From: CALKWS01 sp048594865
Lineage (GTDB): Bacteria > Actinomycetota > Actinomycetes > Actinomycetales > Beutenbergiaceae
Length of the DNA stretch: 13,916 nucleotides
Direction: 5' to 3'
Assembly: GCA_048594865.1 (NCBI GenBank)
Contig: JBMDWZ010000277.1
Location: forward strand, 1 to 13,916
A program made the translations under genes and the position numbers. Shown one piece after another: positions 13,101-13,916 of the stretch (its first letter is position 1; each line of letters starts with the position of its first letter). A model generated the notes under the pieces. That model saw nothing but the letters and a program-made list of their open reading frames with translations, was not told the DNA's origin and ran no database searches.

Positions 13101-13353
13101 CGCTGCGCTGCTGGCCGAGCGCACCGCCCTGATCAACGAGTTGCGGGCCGCCACCGGGCTGCACGGCCGGCCCCGCCGATTGGGTGACAACGCCGAGAAG
13201 GCTCGCAAGGCTGTCAGCGCCCGCATCCGCGACGCGCTCCGTAAAATCGATCAGGTGCACCCGCCGCTCGCTGCGCACCTGCGGGAGTCGATCAGCACCG
13301 GCAGCGCGTGCAGCTACTCCCCCGCCGCGCCCGTGACGTGGGATTTGCGCTAG
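10180..13353 (+). CDS. Large STAND/AAA-type ATPase regulator without LuxR HTH
   Basis: A 1057-residue signalling ATPase. Residues 5-260 hold the nucleotide-binding module: TILGRGEP, Walker A GGEAGIGKTT (33-42), Walker B LVLVLEDLHWAD (140-151), VGTYRDTEV as sensor, and GGNPFFVEQ further on, as in the LAL/MalT-like group of regulators. Residues about 330-870 are helical TPR-like repeats. Residues 878-1057 form a conserved C-terminal domain: GGVWLVGFNG, DAKGLGDLHTLIAAPGTEVP, YRKRLAHLDAELDAA, then EKARKAVSARIRDALRKI and SACSYSPAAPVTW; similar tails occur in actinobacterial AAA proteins. No LuxR-type C-terminal HTH is present. GTG at 10123 also opens the frame, but ATG 10180 (or GTG 10177) fits the family N-terminus and the leaderless promoter. 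Effector and target are unknown. Confidence 0.9.
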   Translation: MNSTILGRGEPTSAMHAQVDRTVRSHGGLLLIGGEAGIGKTTLVGDLVSRARDQGAIAVVGTCSSSAAAPALWPWTQIVRALKRALGPEEFAGFAAEAGLETEQLIRLRGQEQDDDGDPQFALFDATASMLSAIAHHRPLVLVLEDLHWADRASVELLEFIARHCWFEPILAVGTYRDTEVSDPAHPLHSAIANLSARATLIEVPGLTPDAVAALVKQTSGAQPEPDYVLHLHRRTGGNPFFVEQTARLWAGGQGPDALPTGVMEAVRRRVQPLPPNAVKLLRAAAILQSPVTAPMLGAVAGLKDSVRTAGLVSALTARLLRVNPAGEYEFVHDLVRETVTTDLPQADEAHLHAAVVRALGEHPNTVLPGDAAAHALAAGDAVSNETTTRLLRAAAQDADSRLSGKEAVDYYRRAAQVCSDPDAQLGLELELVGALSFDAALNRRPVDEAVDLLRSVIVKAADAPAPIAARVALAAQGYDDLDIDEVDPLMRRAARELLGVQDLPHSTAELAGALALGLADNARAGDDDEALTEALSTYHHMLWGPGTSAQREDLMVEILAAARRRGDLDSAMFASSMVWVTKLERGDPGYLRVFEEFLEEAASTPTPRFAAGFQADRAGVAAFQGNFTNAEESLLQARDAIPERHLFWWMLAYLTWTIRLQRGDLTGARELLPEISDTGIDARSLLARQLVEEGDFSGALDLINEVRADLPAARRRLHNLIMPAVDDRLIAQIAAVTKDPELIAQSREAMAHLRGTWSVDLYGVELGGPIDFYLGGVERAAGNTDLAVELFDAAATSSEAMSTRYWLARSRIELLDTLGLEHPRAQALRQAIGDDLRTLDLPPLSRRAQTVLHSEQPPSHHALAPVQAPTDGPNSGEFRRQGGVWLVGFNGSSAPLADAKGLGDLHTLIAAPGTEVPSTELLNPGGDRAADAALRQGGDPVLDDTAREQYRKRLAHLDAELDAAGAADQTAARAALLAERTALINELRAATGLHGRPRRLGDNAEKARKAVSARIRDALRKIDQVHPPLAAHLRESISTGSACSYSPAAPVTWDLR

Positions 13354-13367
13354 CCCGCTGACACAAG

Positions 13368-13408
13368 ACGACCTCCCGCACACCAACGAATGGCGTACGG
13401 GAGGTCGT
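13368..13408. terminator. Inverted repeat between convergent genes
   Basis: ACGACCTCCCG (13368-13378) and CGGGAGGTCGT (13398-13408) are perfect 11-bp arms with a 19-nt loop. It sits between the ATPase stop (13353) and the stop of the convergent ABC permease (13438), the position of a bidirectional terminator. There is no U-tract on either strand. Confidence 0.7.
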
Positions 13409-13437
13409 GAGGCGAGCCACCTTTAACAGTGTTGGAT

Positions 13438-13916
13438 CTACTTGCGGTTGTAGATCCGCATCGTGATCGATCCAAAGATGGCCACCAACGCCGCGCTCAT
13501 CAGTGCCAGCCACAGCAGGTCGGTCCCCGGGTTCACCCCGTTCATCAGCGCCCGCACGGTATCCACGAGCATGGTGACCGGGTTGGCGTTGACGAACACC
13601 TGCAGCCAGCCCGGCAGCGTCTCCACCGGTACGTAGGCGCTGGACAGGAAGGACAGCGGCATGATCACCATCATCGCCACGCCCATCACCGACTTCTCCG
13701 AGCGCATGATCAGCCCGAACATCGTCCACACCCAAGACAGCGCGAAGCAGAACACCAGCAACACACCCACCGCAGCGAGCACACCCAGCACTCCACCCTC
13801 GGGCAGGTACGCACCGCCGTCGGACCCTTGGCTGCCGGGCAACGCCCCGATGAGCATGCCGATGCCGATGATGATCGCCGAGGCGATGACATACCGGAAC
13901 GCGTCTCCCAGCAGGT
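13438..13916 (-). CDS. ABC-2 type (DrrB-like) permease, 5' end cut by window edge
   Basis: The C-terminal 158 residues of an ABC-transporter membrane subunit; the frame stays open to base 13916 (LLGDAFRYVIASAIIIGIG), so the gene continues beyond the window and the ATG at 13857 is internal. Four hydrophobic segments are visible. Characteristic motifs: FGLIMRSEKSVMG, MPLSFLSSAYVPVETLPGWLQVFVNANPVTMLVDTVRALMNG, typical of the DrrB/daunorubicin-resistance permease group of ABC-2 exporters. The partner ATPase gene would be expected upstream, to the right of the window. Substrate unknown; efflux of a hydrophobic compound is the family role. Confidence 0.93.
   Translation of the reverse strand, partial: LLGDAFRYVIASAIIIGIGMLIGALPGSQGSDGGAYLPEGGVLGVLAAVGVLLVFCFALSWVWTMFGLIMRSEKSVMGVAMMVIMPLSFLSSAYVPVETLPGWLQVFVNANPVTMLVDTVRALMNGVNPGTDLLWLALMSAALVAIFGSITMRIYNRK

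Noticed and set aside
12235..13386. 383-residue minus-strand frame
   Set aside because: Antisense to the end of the ATPase gene, whose C-terminal domain is clearly conserved in the plus frame; no recognisable domain in the minus frame.
10120..13408. Mobile element bounded by inverted repeats
   Set aside because: The two repeats are internally palindromic but unrelated to each other, there is no transposase and no target-site duplication.

Overview
The window is G+C-rich DNA from an actinobacterium. The clearest signs are an Orn protein close to those of mycobacteria with tRNA-His(GTG) directly downstream, the actinobacterial LLM oxidoreductase/FMN reductase duo (CE1758/CE1759 families), an ABATE/CGNR zinc-finger protein, frequent GTG starts, and several starts with a -10-like hexamer just upstream and no Shine-Dalgarno (apparently leaderless). 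The genus cannot be fixed from the sequence alone. No phage, insertion sequence, CRISPR array or rRNA is visible; this is an ordinary chromosomal segment with small accessory genes.

Layout. 1-836: 3' part of orn, a hairpin, tRNA-His and a strong intrinsic terminator. 947-1279: small secreted protein with two cysteines. 1325-2100 (minus): two overlapping crcB/fluC fluoride-channel genes. 2235-3049 (plus): ArsR-family regulator overlapping an SRPBCC/AHSA1-type gene. 3111-5550 (minus): marR regulator, LLM flavin-dependent oxidoreductase and FMN reductase, probably one flavin-redox operon, with two palindromes before marR and an SD-covering hairpin before the oxidoreductase. 5621-6395: divergent pair of a small Cys-rich protein and a CGNR regulator. 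6430-8294 (minus): MFS transporter followed by a TRIC-type (UPF0126) channel. 8424-9955 (minus): lipoprotein with a DUF3558-like C-terminus, then an unusual Atu4866-domain protein. 10180-13353 (plus): large STAND/AAA-type ATPase. 13368-13408: inverted repeat. 13438-13916 (minus): 3' part of an ABC-2 (DrrB-like) permease.

The most unusual item is the Atu4866-domain protein (8424-9155). It looks like an amidohydrolase reduced to its N- and C-terminal strands, with the catalytic barrel replaced by about seven 15-bp repeats encoding acidic pentapeptides, and with an Atu4866-type domain at the C-terminus. A wider pattern is the number of short perfect or near-perfect tandem duplications (9, 12, 13, 15, 18 and 19 bp units) spread over 14 kb; several lie at gene ends or starts. 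The regulatory palindromes before marR, the ATPase and the LLM gene are the other points worth testing. I did not find a complete, clearly new multi-gene system.
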